A stretch of DNA of 64,000 nucleotides from Candidatus Bathyarchaeia archaeon (GCA_038843675.1 JAWBRV010000007.1:1-64000), one strand, 5' to 3'; counted from the stretch's first letter, positions 44,046 through 53,855 are shown. Numbers and translations: made by a program. The notes: generated by a model not told the origin, from the letters alone.

Positions 44046-44819
44046 ATGAATCCTCCATCGCCCGGGAAGGTCGAACGCCGCCTCCTCGATGGGATAACCA
44101 ATAATGGGGCCATACATTTGGCATTGCTCGATCCGGAGGAGTTCGATCCGGAGCGGGCATCATCGATCGTCAAGGCCTTGGAGCGGGCTGGCTCGGCGGC
44201 GGTAATGCTGGGCGGCTCTACCGTATCCCTCCCAAGCCAAATAAGCGACCTCGCCAAGCGCATAAGGGCCGAATCCGGACTTCCGATCATATTGTTCCCC
44301 AACGGGATATCGGGGGTAGTCGGGGAGGCCGATGCCATTTTCTTCATGTCCCTGATGAACTCCACGAACCCCTATTACATAGTGGGGGCCCAAGCCTTGG
44401 CCGCGCCGCTCGTTAAGAGATTCGGGTTGGAGGCGATCCCGATGGGATATATAATAATCGGCGGGGCCCAGACCTCCGTGAGCTTCATAGGGCAAGCCAA
44501 TCCGATACCCCAAGATAAGCCGGATATCGCCGCCATGTACGCGCTCGCTGCCCAATACATGGGGATGAGATTCGTATACCTCGAGGCGGGCTCAGGGGCG
44601 AAGGAGCCCGTGAGGCCGGAGGTCATAAAGAGGGTCAAGGAGGTGGTCGATATACCGGTGATAGTGGGCGGGGGGATATCTACCCCAGAGCTCGCCGAGA
44701 AGGCCGTTGGGGCGGGCGCGGACGCGATCGTGACCGGGACGGCCATCGAGGGGGGCGACCTCAGGAGGATAGTGGAGATAATAGGAGCAGTGAGGAGATA
44801 TAGGGCACTCAGAGGCTAA
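44046..44819 (+). CDS. Geranylgeranylglyceryl phosphate synthase
   Basis: 257 residues. Forms the first ether bond between sn-glycerol-1-phosphate and geranylgeranyl diphosphate. TIM barrel with HLALLDPEEF at the start, VMLGGSTVSLPSQIS, PIILFPNGISG, MNSTNPYYIVGAQA, YLEAGSGAKEPV and VIVGGGIST for phosphate binding. Starts at TTG 44043 or ATG 44046. Its substrate is made by the G1P dehydrogenase encoded two genes downstream. Confidence 0.95.
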   Translation: MNPPSPGKVERRLLDGITNNGAIHLALLDPEEFDPERASSIVKALERAGSAAVMLGGSTVSLPSQISDLAKRIRAESGLPIILFPNGISGVVGEADAIFFMSLMNSTNPYYIVGAQALAAPLVKRFGLEAIPMGYIIIGGAQTSVSFIGQANPIPQDKPDIAAMYALAAQYMGMRFVYLEAGSGAKEPVRPEVIKRVKEVVDIPVIVGGGISTPELAEKAVGAGADAIVTGTAIEGGDLRRIVEIIGAVRRYRALRG

Positions 44820-44958
44820 AAGGGGCTCGATATACGCCGAAATAAAGGGGGCTACCAAATATTATAACATAGCTAGAGGGCTGACCTTCCCATCCGGCCG
44901 AAGGATTGCGATATACATCGCGCTCGCTTCCCTATACGGGGGACTCCTTTGGTACCCC

Positions 44959-46620
44959 TTGGAGGAAGGGCTTTGGGGGGCGGGGAGCTCCATCCCCCCC
45001 GCGGCATTCGGCGCGTTGGCGCTTCTTCTCCCCTCGATTCTATCCTCGATCTTTGTTGAGGGAGCCCTGTTGAGGGGGGATGGGCTCTTCCATATGAGGA
45101 GGCGGATGGCGCTATCGTTGGTCTCCTTAATCGTATGGGATCTGGGGATGACCGCGGAGCGCTTGATATCGAATGGGCCCCCTGTGGCTTCGTTCCTATT
45201 GGCTACTATGTTCGCGATCTTCCTTCGAACCCTTTCCCTATTCGCCATCTCATCCAAGGGCTTGGCGATGAAAATCTTGGCGGCGATCGGCCAGCCGGCG
45301 ATCTCGGGCCTCATCGCCGCAAGACTCTTCGGCTTGCCATTCGATAAGCTCTCAACCTCCTTCATGATCGGGGCGGTGCTCTCGATCTCATATTCCTCGC
45401 TCATCTTGGTTTACATCGAAAGGACCGGGAAGGCCAAGCTGGGATCATCCCCTATCCTAGCCTTCCGAGCCCTCCTATCTGATTGGCTGGGCTTGGATCG
45501 CGCGCCCTTGGAGGCCTTCATGGAGGGCCTCGGGGAGCGCTCAGAGATCTCAATATCGACGATTGCCTTCCGGAGAAAGGGAGGAGGCGAGCTCCTCGGG
45601 ATAATGGTCGTTTCGAACTTTCATCCCGGCCCATTCCTCAACGTCGGGAGCAGCGCCCTCCCGTACGCGATCCAAAGGATCCTCAAGGAGCTCACGGGGG
45701 CCGTTGTTTGCGTCCCCCACGGGATCTCCGGGCACGACCTGAATACGTCCTCTTCCCTTCAAAACAGGGTATTGATTGAGAGGGTTTTGGAATCCCTGAA
45801 CTTCGAAAGATTCCATGAGGCGTCATCGCCCCAGATCGAGGTCGCGCTTGGGGATGCCCGATGCAAATGCCAAGTCCTTGGCGATTGTTTATTGATGATC
45901 ATTACGACGGCCCCGAAGGAGATGGAGGATATACCCCCGAGCGCTGTATCGAGGGCCCTAAATGCCATAGAATCGATCGGCTTAAAACCGGCTTTGATAG
46001 ATTCCCACAATTGCATGGATGACTCGGGGACGATCGGGGCGGGGGATCCGGGACCCTTGGGGGATTGCGCATTGGCCGCGGTATCGATGGCGATTCGCGA
46101 GGGGCGCCATCGATTCAAATTCGGGGCCGCCGAGGCTCGGCCAATCGGGATGGGCCCGAGGGAGGGAATCGGGCCCGGCGGGGTGGTGGTCTTCGTCTTG
46201 GAGATCCTCTCTAAGAAGGTCGCGTATGTGGTGGTGGATGGGAACAACATGAAGCGGGGCTTGAGGGAGGAGATCCTTAAGGTCCTTTCCGAGATCGGTA
46301 TATCCTCCGGCGAGGTGATGACCACGGATACCCATATCGTAAACGGCTTAGCCCCCTCGAAGCTCGGGTACCCGGTCGTTGGGGACGTCGGCCGGGATGG
46401 GATAATAGGGGCCGTGAAGGAGGCGGCCATCCAAGCCCAATCTAGGCTTGAGGAGGCGGAAGTTGCGTGTGAGCGAAGGAAGGTAGAGGTCAAAACCCTC
46501 GGCCAATTCGCGCTGGAATCCTTGGTCAGGTCCATATGGGGGTTCTCGAGGGCGGTCGCGTATTCCGCGGCGATATTCGCAGTGGCCCTAACGCTGATGG
46601 GCCTCTGGGCGATCCTATGA
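44959..46620 (+). CDS. DUF2070 family membrane protein
   Basis: 553 residues from TTG 44959: about six transmembrane helices in the first 170 residues, then a large soluble domain (VVSNFHPGPFLNVGSSALP, VCVPHGISGHDLNTSS, LIDSHNCMDDSG, TTDTHIV) and a C-terminal helix. DUF2070 is archaeal and of unknown function; the soluble part has metal-ligand-like His/Asp motifs. The frame continues upstream of 44959 to about 44794 with coding-like residues (KYYNIARGLTFPSGRRIA) that fit the usual family N-terminus, but no standard start codon is present there. It lies between GGGPS and egsA, as often in archaea. Confidence 0.85.
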   Translation: MEEGLWGAGSSIPPAAFGALALLLPSILSSIFVEGALLRGDGLFHMRRRMALSLVSLIVWDLGMTAERLISNGPPVASFLLATMFAIFLRTLSLFAISSKGLAMKILAAIGQPAISGLIAARLFGLPFDKLSTSFMIGAVLSISYSSLILVYIERTGKAKLGSSPILAFRALLSDWLGLDRAPLEAFMEGLGERSEISISTIAFRRKGGGELLGIMVVSNFHPGPFLNVGSSALPYAIQRILKELTGAVVCVPHGISGHDLNTSSSLQNRVLIERVLESLNFERFHEASSPQIEVALGDARCKCQVLGDCLLMIITTAPKEMEDIPPSAVSRALNAIESIGLKPALIDSHNCMDDSGTIGAGDPGPLGDCALAAVSMAIREGRHRFKFGAAEARPIGMGPREGIGPGGVVVFVLEILSKKVAYVVVDGNNMKRGLREEILKVLSEIGISSGEVMTTDTHIVNGLAPSKLGYPVVGDVGRDGIIGAVKEAAIQAQSRLEEAEVACERRKVEVKTLGQFALESLVRSIWGFSRAVAYSAAIFAVALTLMGLWAIL

Positions 46621-47681
46621 GTGCGAATCTTAGGGCACCCCATTATATGCAATTGCCTAGGGAGGTCGTGGTCGGCGACGGCTCGATACGGGAGATCGCC
46701 CCCATGTGCGATAGGCTGGGCTTGGGGAGGGAGGTCCTAATAGTATCCGGCCCCAAGACCTATGGCTTAATCGGGGAATTGATATCCGACCTCTTGGTCG
46801 AGAGGGGCTACTCCGTCCGCCACGCGATAGTCGAATCGGCGGAGGCATCGGAGGTTGAGAGAATTAAGGCCTTAATGGGCCGGGAGGGGATCCGGCTGGT
46901 CCTTGGAGTCGGCGGGGGGAAGAGCATCGATGTCGCGAAGCTCTCCTCGGCCGGTTGCGGGGCCCACCTCATCAGCGTCCCCACGGCCGCTTCCCACGAT
47001 GGCATAGCCAGCCCCTACGCTTCCATCAAGGGATCCGAGAGGCCATATTCCATAAGGGCCCAAGCGCCGATAGGGATAGTGGCCGATACGGAAATCATCG
47101 GCAAATCGCCCTTCAGATTGCTCGCGAGCGGCTGCGGCGACTCCATAGCCAAATACACGGCCGTGAGGGATTGGAGGCTGGCCCACGAGGTGAAGGGTGA
47201 ATATTACGGCGAATATGCGGCAAACCTCGCCCTGATGAGCTCAAAACTGGTTATGGAGAGGGCCACATCCATAGCCAGAAGGGATCCCGATGCCATAAGG
47301 ACCGTCGTCGAGGCGCTCATAAGCTGCGGGGTCGCGATGAGCATAGCGGGCAACACGAGGCCCTGCAGCGGATCGGAGCATTTGTTCGCCCATGCGCTGG
47401 AGCTCGTGGCCAAGGACCCCGGCCTCCACGGCGAGCGCTGCGGCCTAGGGACCATAATGATGGCGAAGCTCCACGGCCTGAATTGGCGGCGCATAAGGGC
47501 CGTTTTGGAGAGGATAGGTTGCCCCACGACGGCGAGCCAGCTGGGCGTGAGGGAGGAGGAGGTTGTGGAGGCGCTGTCGATGGCCCATAAGATAAGGCCG
47601 GAGAGGTTCACGATATTGGGCGAGAGGGGCTTGAGCAGGGAGGAAGCGAGGAGGCTGGCCGAGGAGACGGGCGTGATATAG
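46617..47681 (+). CDS. egsA: Glycerol-1-phosphate dehydrogenase
   Basis: 354 residues from ATG 46617, which overlaps the DUF2070 stop. Makes sn-glycerol-1-phosphate, setting archaeal lipid stereochemistry. LGVGGGKSIDVAKLSS (NAD loop), SVPTAASHDGIASPYAS, GCGDSIAKYTAVRDW and the zinc-ligand region GSEHLFAHALE and HGERCGLGTIMMAKLHG are intact. Confidence 0.95.
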   Translation: MSANLRAPHYMQLPREVVVGDGSIREIAPMCDRLGLGREVLIVSGPKTYGLIGELISDLLVERGYSVRHAIVESAEASEVERIKALMGREGIRLVLGVGGGKSIDVAKLSSAGCGAHLISVPTAASHDGIASPYASIKGSERPYSIRAQAPIGIVADTEIIGKSPFRLLASGCGDSIAKYTAVRDWRLAHEVKGEYYGEYAANLALMSSKLVMERATSIARRDPDAIRTVVEALISCGVAMSIAGNTRPCSGSEHLFAHALELVAKDPGLHGERCGLGTIMMAKLHGLNWRRIRAVLERIGCPTTASQLGVREEEVVEALSMAHKIRPERFTILGERGLSREEARRLAEETGVI

Positions 47682-49433
47682 ATGGGAACGATGGGCTTGG
47701 AGGAGATACGGGAGCTCGCGAGGAAGCTGGCCCTTCAAAACGCCGTTAAGCATGGCGGGAGGGCCGACGCGAGGGCGACATTGGGCAAGCTCTTGGCCGA
47801 GAGGGGGGAGCTGAGGCCTAGGGCCAAGGAGATCGCTGAACTCGTTAAAGGGGTCGTGGAGGAGGTCAACAAGATGGGATTCGAGGAGCAGATGCGGGAG
47901 CTGGGGCCGTTGGGAGGGATCGAGGCCGAGCGGAAGCGAAAGGAGGAGGCAAGGGCCCTGCCCCCGCTTCCCAATGCCGATAAATATCCCCGGATAGTCA
48001 CTAGGTTCTCCCCGAACCCGGATTGCGTCCTGCACTTGGGCTCGGTTAGGGCCGCCATCCTGAGCCACGAATACGCTAGGATCTATGGCGGGAAGTTCAT
48101 CCTGAGGTTCGAGGACACGGATCCGAGGCTGAAGAGATCCTCGTTGGAGTTCTATGAGGCCATACGCTCCGACCTGCGCTGGCTCGGATGCGAATGGGAT
48201 GAGGAGTATATACAGAGCGATAGGCTCCGGATCTATTATGACCTAGCGGAGGAATTAATCGAGCGCGGGGGAGCATACGTTTGTACATGCGATAGGGAGG
48301 CCTTCAGATCGCTCGCCTTGGCCGGGAGGGCATGCCCATGCAGGGATCTGGGGCCGGGGGCCCATTTGGAGCGATGGGGGAGGATGCTCTCGGGCGAATA
48401 TGGGGAGGGCGATGCGATCGTCAGGGTCAAAACGGACCTCGGGCATCCGAACCCGGCCGTGAGGGATTGGCCGGCCTTGAGGATAATAGACCCCGAGAGA
48501 TATCCACATCCTAGGGTCGGGAGCGCTTACAGGGTTTGGCCGCTTTACAACTTCGCTTGCGGCATAGACGACCATCTGATGGCCGTTACGCACGTCATAA
48601 GGGGGAAGGAGCATTACACGAACATGGTGAGGCAGAAGTACATGTATGCCCATTTCGGCTGGGAGTACCCGGAGGCGATCCACTACGGAAGGCTGAAGGT
48701 TAGTGGGGCGGAGCTCAGCAAATCGAAGATATTGAAGGCCGTGGAGGCCGGCCTAGTGGAGGGCTTCGGGGATCCGAGGCTGCCGACCTTGGCGGCCCTC
48801 AGGAGGCGAGGGATATTGCCCGAGGCCCTCAGGAGGCTGGCGATCGAGGTCGGGCCGAAGCCCGTCGACGCCACGATAAGCTGGGAGAACTTATACGCGC
48901 AGAATAGGAAGCTCATCGATCCGATCGCCAACAGGTATTTCTTCATTCCGGATCCAGTCTTGGTGAGGATTAGGCGGATGCCCGGGCCGATCGAGGCGAT
49001 GTTGCCGCTCCACCCGGAATTTCCGGATCGCGGCCATAGGGTGATAAGGGCGGAGCCCGAGAACGGCACCGCAGAGCTCCTCATGCCCAAGTCGGACATA
49101 TGCCGCTTAGGAGCAGGCGCGATCGTGAGGCTCATGGGCTTGATGAACGTGAGGATCCTGAGCGTTTGGGGCGATGGGGCCGAGGCTGAATACGAGGGGA
49201 GATCGCCCGAGCCCGCCAAGAGGGCGGGCGTTCAGATAATTCAGTGGCTTCCCAAGAGGGAGAACCTGAAGGTCGAGCTCGTTAAGGAGGATGCCGAAAG
49301 GCTTACAGGGGTCGGGGAGGTTGGGCTATCCGGCGAACCCGTTGGAGCGATCATCCAACTCGTCAGGATCGGATTTGGGAGGATCGACGAAAAGGGCCAC
49401 ATGGGCGTTAGGATATACTTAGCCCACGCTTAA
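47682..49433 (+). CDS. gltX: Glutamyl-tRNA synthetase, archaeal type
   Basis: 583 residues. N-terminal archaeal extension of about 100 residues, then the class I HIGH variant in FSPNPDCVLHLGSVRAA, FEDTDPR, and the KMSKS-equivalent GAELSKSKI; the C-terminal part is the beta-barrel anticodon domain of archaeal/eukaryotic GluRS. The Cys/His cluster CTCDREAF...ACPCRDLG suggests a zinc site. ATG follows directly on the egsA stop. Confidence 0.95.
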   Translation: MGTMGLEEIRELARKLALQNAVKHGGRADARATLGKLLAERGELRPRAKEIAELVKGVVEEVNKMGFEEQMRELGPLGGIEAERKRKEEARALPPLPNADKYPRIVTRFSPNPDCVLHLGSVRAAILSHEYARIYGGKFILRFEDTDPRLKRSSLEFYEAIRSDLRWLGCEWDEEYIQSDRLRIYYDLAEELIERGGAYVCTCDREAFRSLALAGRACPCRDLGPGAHLERWGRMLSGEYGEGDAIVRVKTDLGHPNPAVRDWPALRIIDPERYPHPRVGSAYRVWPLYNFACGIDDHLMAVTHVIRGKEHYTNMVRQKYMYAHFGWEYPEAIHYGRLKVSGAELSKSKILKAVEAGLVEGFGDPRLPTLAALRRRGILPEALRRLAIEVGPKPVDATISWENLYAQNRKLIDPIANRYFFIPDPVLVRIRRMPGPIEAMLPLHPEFPDRGHRVIRAEPENGTAELLMPKSDICRLGAGAIVRLMGLMNVRILSVWGDGAEAEYEGRSPEPAKRAGVQIIQWLPKRENLKVELVKEDAERLTGVGEVGLSGEPVGAIIQLVRIGFGRIDEKGHMGVRIYLAHA

Positions 49434-49523
49434 ACCAACGGCACCTCGGGGCGCCTAGCGGCATTTAAGGCATTTAAATATCCGATACCTTCCTCCGCCG
49501 GTTGAATCCGGAATCATCGAAAG

Positions 49524-49533
49524 TAATAAATAT
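49524..49533 (+). promoter_or_regulatory. TATA box of the transporter operon
   Basis: TAATAAATAT at 49524-49533 lies about 40-55 bp before the candidate starts of the small membrane protein (GTG 49567, ATG 49582). An AAGGGTGA ribosome-binding stretch follows at 49563-49570. Confidence 0.45.
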
Positions 49534-49566
49534 CGGATGGGCCCATCACGATAGACAAGGAAAAGG

Positions 49567-49803
49567 GTGAGTGATGCAACTATGTCCGAGGAGAAGCTTA
49601 ACCACTTGATCCCTTGGACGACTAGGGGCAAGCTGCTCGTTATTTACGCGGTGGTCTTCGAATTCCTCCTTATGGTCGTGGCGCCAATGGTCGCCAACGT
49701 TCCTCATTCGATCGGGGGCTTCCCAGGGCTTTGGGTCTTCACCAACGCGGTCGGCTGGCTTTGGATAATCTTGGGCATAGCGACCGGATATATGAAGAGG
49801 TGA
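49567..49803 (+). CDS. Small membrane subunit accompanying an SSS transporter
   Basis: 78 residues (73 from ATG 49582) with two hydrophobic helices, GKLLVIYAVVFEFLLMVVAPMV and GLWVFTNAVGWLWIILGIATGY. Small two-helix proteins of this kind are often encoded just upstream of sodium:solute symporters and are thought to be accessory subunits. It lies 6 bp before the symporter gene. Confidence 0.7.
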   Translation: MSDATMSEEKLNHLIPWTTRGKLLVIYAVVFEFLLMVVAPMVANVPHSIGGFPGLWVFTNAVGWLWIILGIATGYMKR

Positions 49804-49809
49804 GCCGCG

Positions 49810-51384
49810 ATGGATATTAGGCAAGCGGTAGTGCTCGGATGCGTGGTGGCCTATATCGCGTTGATATTCATAATCGGCGGGGTTGGGAAATTCGTGAGGC
49901 TCAAGGAGAAGACCATAGCGGAGTACTTCAGGCCATCGAAATTCGCGCCGTTCTGGGCGATGTGGTTCGCCATGGGAGCGAATATGCATACGGCCTTCTG
50001 CATACCGGGCTCCATGGGATTCTACTATACGCATGGGGTGGCCTTCACGGTCCATTGGGTCTGGACCGTTGGGACGGCGATGATATTCATGTACCTAGTT
50101 GGCCCGAGGATGCACTTGCTATCGGCCAAGTATGGCCACGTGACCCTCTCCGAGATGATCGGGGACTTTTACAAGAGCAAGGGCCTGGCGGCCTTCGTGG
50201 CGCTCTTCGTATCCGCCGCCAACATCGCCTACTTCACGGCCAACACGATTGGTCCGGCCACGCTGCTATCCTTCGGGACCGGCGGCCTCATACCCTTCGA
50301 TTGGGCCGTTTGGCTGGTCGTCCTAATAGTGATGGCTTATACGATCCCGTTCGGCTTCAGGTCCGTCTTCTACACGGACATCCTTCAAGGCGCGGTCATG
50401 CTCTTGGCGACTTGGGGCTCGGCCTTCTTCATACTCTCCATGTTCGGCTGGAATACCGGAGCGCTCTTCAGCAAGGTCGCTGAGATCTCCCCGAAACATT
50501 TAACGATACCCGGCGGAGTGGGGATGGCAACTCCGGCTTGGTGGTTCACTTGGCCCTTCTTCGCCATAACGATCCACTGGGGCATCCAGCCTAGGAATTA
50601 TCAATACTACCAAACTGCCAAGTCCGCCGAGGACGTCAGGAAGATGTGCCTCTGGATCCCGATCTACCTGAGCGCCATCTATGTGCCCGTTGTCATCTTG
50701 GGCTTGGGGACGAAGGCCTTGATGCCCGAGCCGCCCAAGGTGGGCGCTTGGACCGGGCCCGACGCGGCCTTCCCGACCATTATGGCCCAATACGCGCCCG
50801 CGCTCCTTTGGGGCATATTGATCGCCGGATCCATTGCGGCCGGCCAATCCACGATGGACTCGGACCTCGTCGCCCATAGCGGCATGCTCATCAACGATGT
50901 CTACAAGGCCTTCCTCAAGAGGGACGCCTCCCAAACGCATTATTTGGTCGCTGGGAGGGTTCTGGTCTTGGTATTGGGCATCGTGGCCGGAATAATATCG
51001 ATCAACGCAGCTCGACTCCCCATAGTTACCATGTTGGTAGGCGTATCGGGCACGTTCGTCATGGTATTATTGCCAACGGTCCTCGGGGCCATATTGCCCA
51101 TGGGCGGGTTCAGGATAACGAAGTGGGGTGCCTTCTTGAGCATATTGATCGGCGGCATCGTTGGCTTTGTGACGACCTTCCCGGTTCAGCTGGGCCTTCC
51201 GAGATATCTCTTGAACCCCTATGGCTTCCACAGCGCCTTCTGGGCCTTCATAGCCACATGGATCGTCGCCATAGTCGTCAGCTTGGTGACGCCCCCGCCG
51301 CCGCGGGACAGCATCGAGCGATTCCACGTCTTCTTGGACAGGGAGCTGAAGGCCCTATATCCGCCTGCGAAGGCTAAGGCCTGA
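49810..51384 (+). CDS. Sodium:solute symporter (SSS) family transporter
   Basis: 524 residues and about 13 transmembrane helices, with the SSS core including ATYASAS-type helix breaks (FAMGANMHTAFCIPGSMGFYY), GFRSVFYTDILQGAVML and AGSIAAGQSTMDSDLVAHSGMLINDVY. It should import an organic solute with Na+. The substrate cannot be read from the sequence; the downstream redox and hydrolase genes suggest a carboxylic or amino compound. In an operon with the small subunit. Confidence 0.88.
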   Translation: MDIRQAVVLGCVVAYIALIFIIGGVGKFVRLKEKTIAEYFRPSKFAPFWAMWFAMGANMHTAFCIPGSMGFYYTHGVAFTVHWVWTVGTAMIFMYLVGPRMHLLSAKYGHVTLSEMIGDFYKSKGLAAFVALFVSAANIAYFTANTIGPATLLSFGTGGLIPFDWAVWLVVLIVMAYTIPFGFRSVFYTDILQGAVMLLATWGSAFFILSMFGWNTGALFSKVAEISPKHLTIPGGVGMATPAWWFTWPFFAITIHWGIQPRNYQYYQTAKSAEDVRKMCLWIPIYLSAIYVPVVILGLGTKALMPEPPKVGAWTGPDAAFPTIMAQYAPALLWGILIAGSIAAGQSTMDSDLVAHSGMLINDVYKAFLKRDASQTHYLVAGRVLVLVLGIVAGIISINAARLPIVTMLVGVSGTFVMVLLPTVLGAILPMGGFRITKWGAFLSILIGGIVGFVTTFPVQLGLPRYLLNPYGFHSAFWAFIATWIVAIVVSLVTPPPPRDSIERFHVFLDRELKALYPPAKAKA

Positions 51385-51561
51385 GAAGCCGAGAGGTACA
51401 GTAGCCGAAAATTCCACTTCCTCTTTTTATATTCAATGAATCGATCAGAGATTCCGGATACCTTCCGGATGGGATTTCGAGAGTTCGCCCATACCTCATT
51501 GAAGCCGCGAAATTATAAATATCGAGCTTGCTTGGGTACTATAAGGTTGGGTTGAAAGGCG

Positions 51562-52716
51562 ATGGTAAAATTCTTGAATTACGGAAGGAAGGTGAAAAGG
51601 CTTCAATCGCTGATGGATGAAAGGGGGTTCGACATCGCTATCCTCAATAGCAATAAATCACTTGACTATTTCGTTGGCGCGGAGATCTCCACGGCCGCGC
51701 TTAATACATGCCTCATAATCCCCAAGGACGGGGAACCCATAATGATCTATTATGCGGCCGATGCCGACCGCATCAGGAACGATTGGCATACGGGGGGCAA
51801 CGTGGCCCTCATAAAGGAGTGGAGCCTCGAGCTGGGGGGAAGGCACCGGGAGGTCAAATATGAGGATCGGGTCGGGGAGGCCCTGAAGGAGGCGGGCGCG
51901 AACAGCCGCTCCGTTATAGGGATCGAGTATAACTTCATGACTCTGGCGGAGCTCGAGGTCCTGAAGAGGGTCCTGCCATCTCAAAACATCAAGGACATAG
52001 CGCCCACCTTGGACGACTTAATGGTCATAAAGGATGAGGAGGAGATCCAATACCTGAGGCGGGCGGCCGATATAGCCACGATAGGCATAGAGGCCGCCTT
52101 CGAGGCCATTCGCCCAAGCATAAGGGAGGTTGAGCTGGCCGCAGAGGCGGAGAGGGCCATGGGCTATGCGGGCATGGACCATATATGGATATGCACCCAA
52201 GTCGGGTCCGGGATCAGGAACAGCTTCTTCGAGGCCCCCGCCTCGGAGAAGCCGATCCAAAGGGGCGAGATGGTCAGGGTTGACGTCCATCCCATGTACA
52301 AGCGCTACCTATCCGATATGGCTAGGAACGCGTTCCTCGGCAGGCTCGATGGCGAATATAGGAGGATCTGCGAGGTAGTCGTGGAGGCGGCGAACGTGGC
52401 CGTCGATGCGATGGTCCCGGGGGCCGTCGTTGCCGACGTCTACGAGGCCTATCACGAGGTCATCGAGAGGGCCGGCATCGAGGATCACCCCGGCCCCCCG
52501 CTGGGCCATGGGTTGGGGACGATAAACTTCAGGGCGCCTTGGATACACGCGAAGAACCGATCGGTCCTGAGGGAGAACATGGTCATAGCCATAGCTCCTT
52601 GCCTCTTCAAGCCAAGGTTCGGGGGGCTCGTCGTGGAATCGCCCGTCCTCGTCAAGAAGCCCAAGGCTGAGGTTCTCACGAACCTGCCCTTCGAGCCGGT
52701 CGAGATCCCGCCCTAA
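51562..52716 (+). CDS. M24-fold (Xaa-Pro peptidase/creatinase-like) hydrolase with altered metal site
   Basis: 384 residues: a creatinase N-domain (about 1-155), then the pita-bread fold. Metal ligands D241 (VRVDVHP), D252 (LSDMARN), H316 (PLGHGLG) and E359 (VVESPVLV) are present, but the glutamate of the usual EPG motif is Ala345 (IAIAPCLF). The early catalytic-pocket His is also absent (GSGIRNSFFEAP). This suggests a non-peptidase member such as a creatinase- or DddP/DoeA-like enzyme, though that is inference. Preceded by an AAATTATAAATAT box; it lies downstream of the transporter. Confidence 0.75.
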   Translation: MVKFLNYGRKVKRLQSLMDERGFDIAILNSNKSLDYFVGAEISTAALNTCLIIPKDGEPIMIYYAADADRIRNDWHTGGNVALIKEWSLELGGRHREVKYEDRVGEALKEAGANSRSVIGIEYNFMTLAELEVLKRVLPSQNIKDIAPTLDDLMVIKDEEEIQYLRRAADIATIGIEAAFEAIRPSIREVELAAEAERAMGYAGMDHIWICTQVGSGIRNSFFEAPASEKPIQRGEMVRVDVHPMYKRYLSDMARNAFLGRLDGEYRRICEVVVEAANVAVDAMVPGAVVADVYEAYHEVIERAGIEDHPGPPLGHGLGTINFRAPWIHAKNRSVLRENMVIAIAPCLFKPRFGGLVVESPVLVKKPKAEVLTNLPFEPVEIPP

Positions 52717-52765
52717 GCTCCTCAAGGCCATGGGCATGCTTTGGATCTTGAGGGCCCTTTGACCC

Positions 52766-53806
52766 CTAGGGCTTGACCACGACCTTCATGGCGTCCCCGA
52801 GCCTCTTGACGGCCGTTTCCAAGGCCCTCGGGAACTCGGAGAGCGGGAACTGATGCGTTATGAGGGGCCTCCCCTTTATCAAGCCTCTGGCCAGAAGATC
52901 CGTGGCCCTCCCACAGGCCCTCATCCCCTCCGCCCTCGAGCCCACGATCCTTATGCCGTCCACGACGGCCCTATTCAGGTTCAGGGCGACGTCCTCCGAG
53001 AAGAAGCCTATCAGAGCGATCCGGCCATTCTTCCTGACCGACTCCAAGAGTTGCTTGGCGGCCAAGGGTGCCCCGGATGCCTCGACGCCCACGTCGGCCC
53101 CCCTCCCGCCTGTCAACTCCAAGACCCCCTTCACCGGATCCTCAAATTTTGAGTTGATGACATGATCCGCCCCTAGGGCCTTCGCCATCTCCAGCCTCGA
53201 TCCCCTAGTCCCAACGACGATCACCTTTCCCGCGCCCAGCGCCTTCGCAATCTGGGCCGCCATTATGCCTATCGGCCCGGGCCCGTATACGGCGACGGAA
53301 TCTCCGGCGTAAAGGCCAACCCTCTCTAGGGCGTATAGGGAGGTCCCCGCGGTCGTTATGATCGTGCCCTCCTCGAAGGATATCCCTTGGGGCATCGGGT
53401 GGAGGCATTGGACGGGCACCTTGCAATACTCCGCGTAACCGCCATCGCTCGTGAACCCTATATGCATATGGCCCTTCTCGGGCCTCCCATAGTTTTCGCA
53501 AAGGGTATAATTCCCGGTCGCGCATTGGAAACACGTCCCACAGCCCTTATGGGGTTCGACCGATACCCTATCCCCCGGGGAGAACTCGTCAACGCCCTCG
53601 CCGACCTCCTCGACCACTCCGGTCCATTCATGCCCGGGTATCATCGGATATCTGGTCCATTTCCATTTCCCGGCTATCACCTTGGGGTCGCTCCCACAAA
53701 TGGCGCAGGCCTTCACGCGGCATAGGACCTCGCCCCGGCCGGGTTTGGGGGTCTCGCGCTCCTCGAGCCTGAAATCGTTGGGCCCGTACAACACTATGGC
53801 CTTCAT
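52766..53806 (-). CDS. Zinc-dependent medium-chain alcohol/polyol dehydrogenase
   Basis: 346 residues. Catalytic zinc region CAICGSDPKVI and GHEWTGVVEEVGEGV, structural zinc loop with four Cys in GCGTCFQCATGNYTLC, and the Rossmann motif VAVYGPGPIGIMAAQIAKALGA. Closest in layout to threonine/sorbitol dehydrogenases. Likely oxidises a secondary alcohol with NAD(P). Divergent from the GlcD-like gene with a shared AT-rich promoter region. Confidence 0.9.
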   Translation of the reverse strand: MKAIVLYGPNDFRLEERETPKPGRGEVLCRVKACAICGSDPKVIAGKWKWTRYPMIPGHEWTGVVEEVGEGVDEFSPGDRVSVEPHKGCGTCFQCATGNYTLCENYGRPEKGHMHIGFTSDGGYAEYCKVPVQCLHPMPQGISFEEGTIITTAGTSLYALERVGLYAGDSVAVYGPGPIGIMAAQIAKALGAGKVIVVGTRGSRLEMAKALGADHVINSKFEDPVKGVLELTGGRGADVGVEASGAPLAAKQLLESVRKNGRIALIGFFSEDVALNLNRAVVDGIRIVGSRAEGMRACGRATDLLARGLIKGRPLITHQFPLSEFPRALETAVKRLGDAMKVVVKP

Positions 53807-53843
53807 CTTTAAAACCCCGTTAACCGACTCTTATCTGGGGGGA

Positions 53844-53855
53844 AAATATATATAT
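53844..53855. promoter_or_regulatory. TATA-like box between divergent ADH and GlcD-like genes
   Basis: AAATATATATAT at 53844-53855 is almost symmetrical and lies 37-50 bp from each of the two divergent starts, so both genes could use it. Confidence 0.4.
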
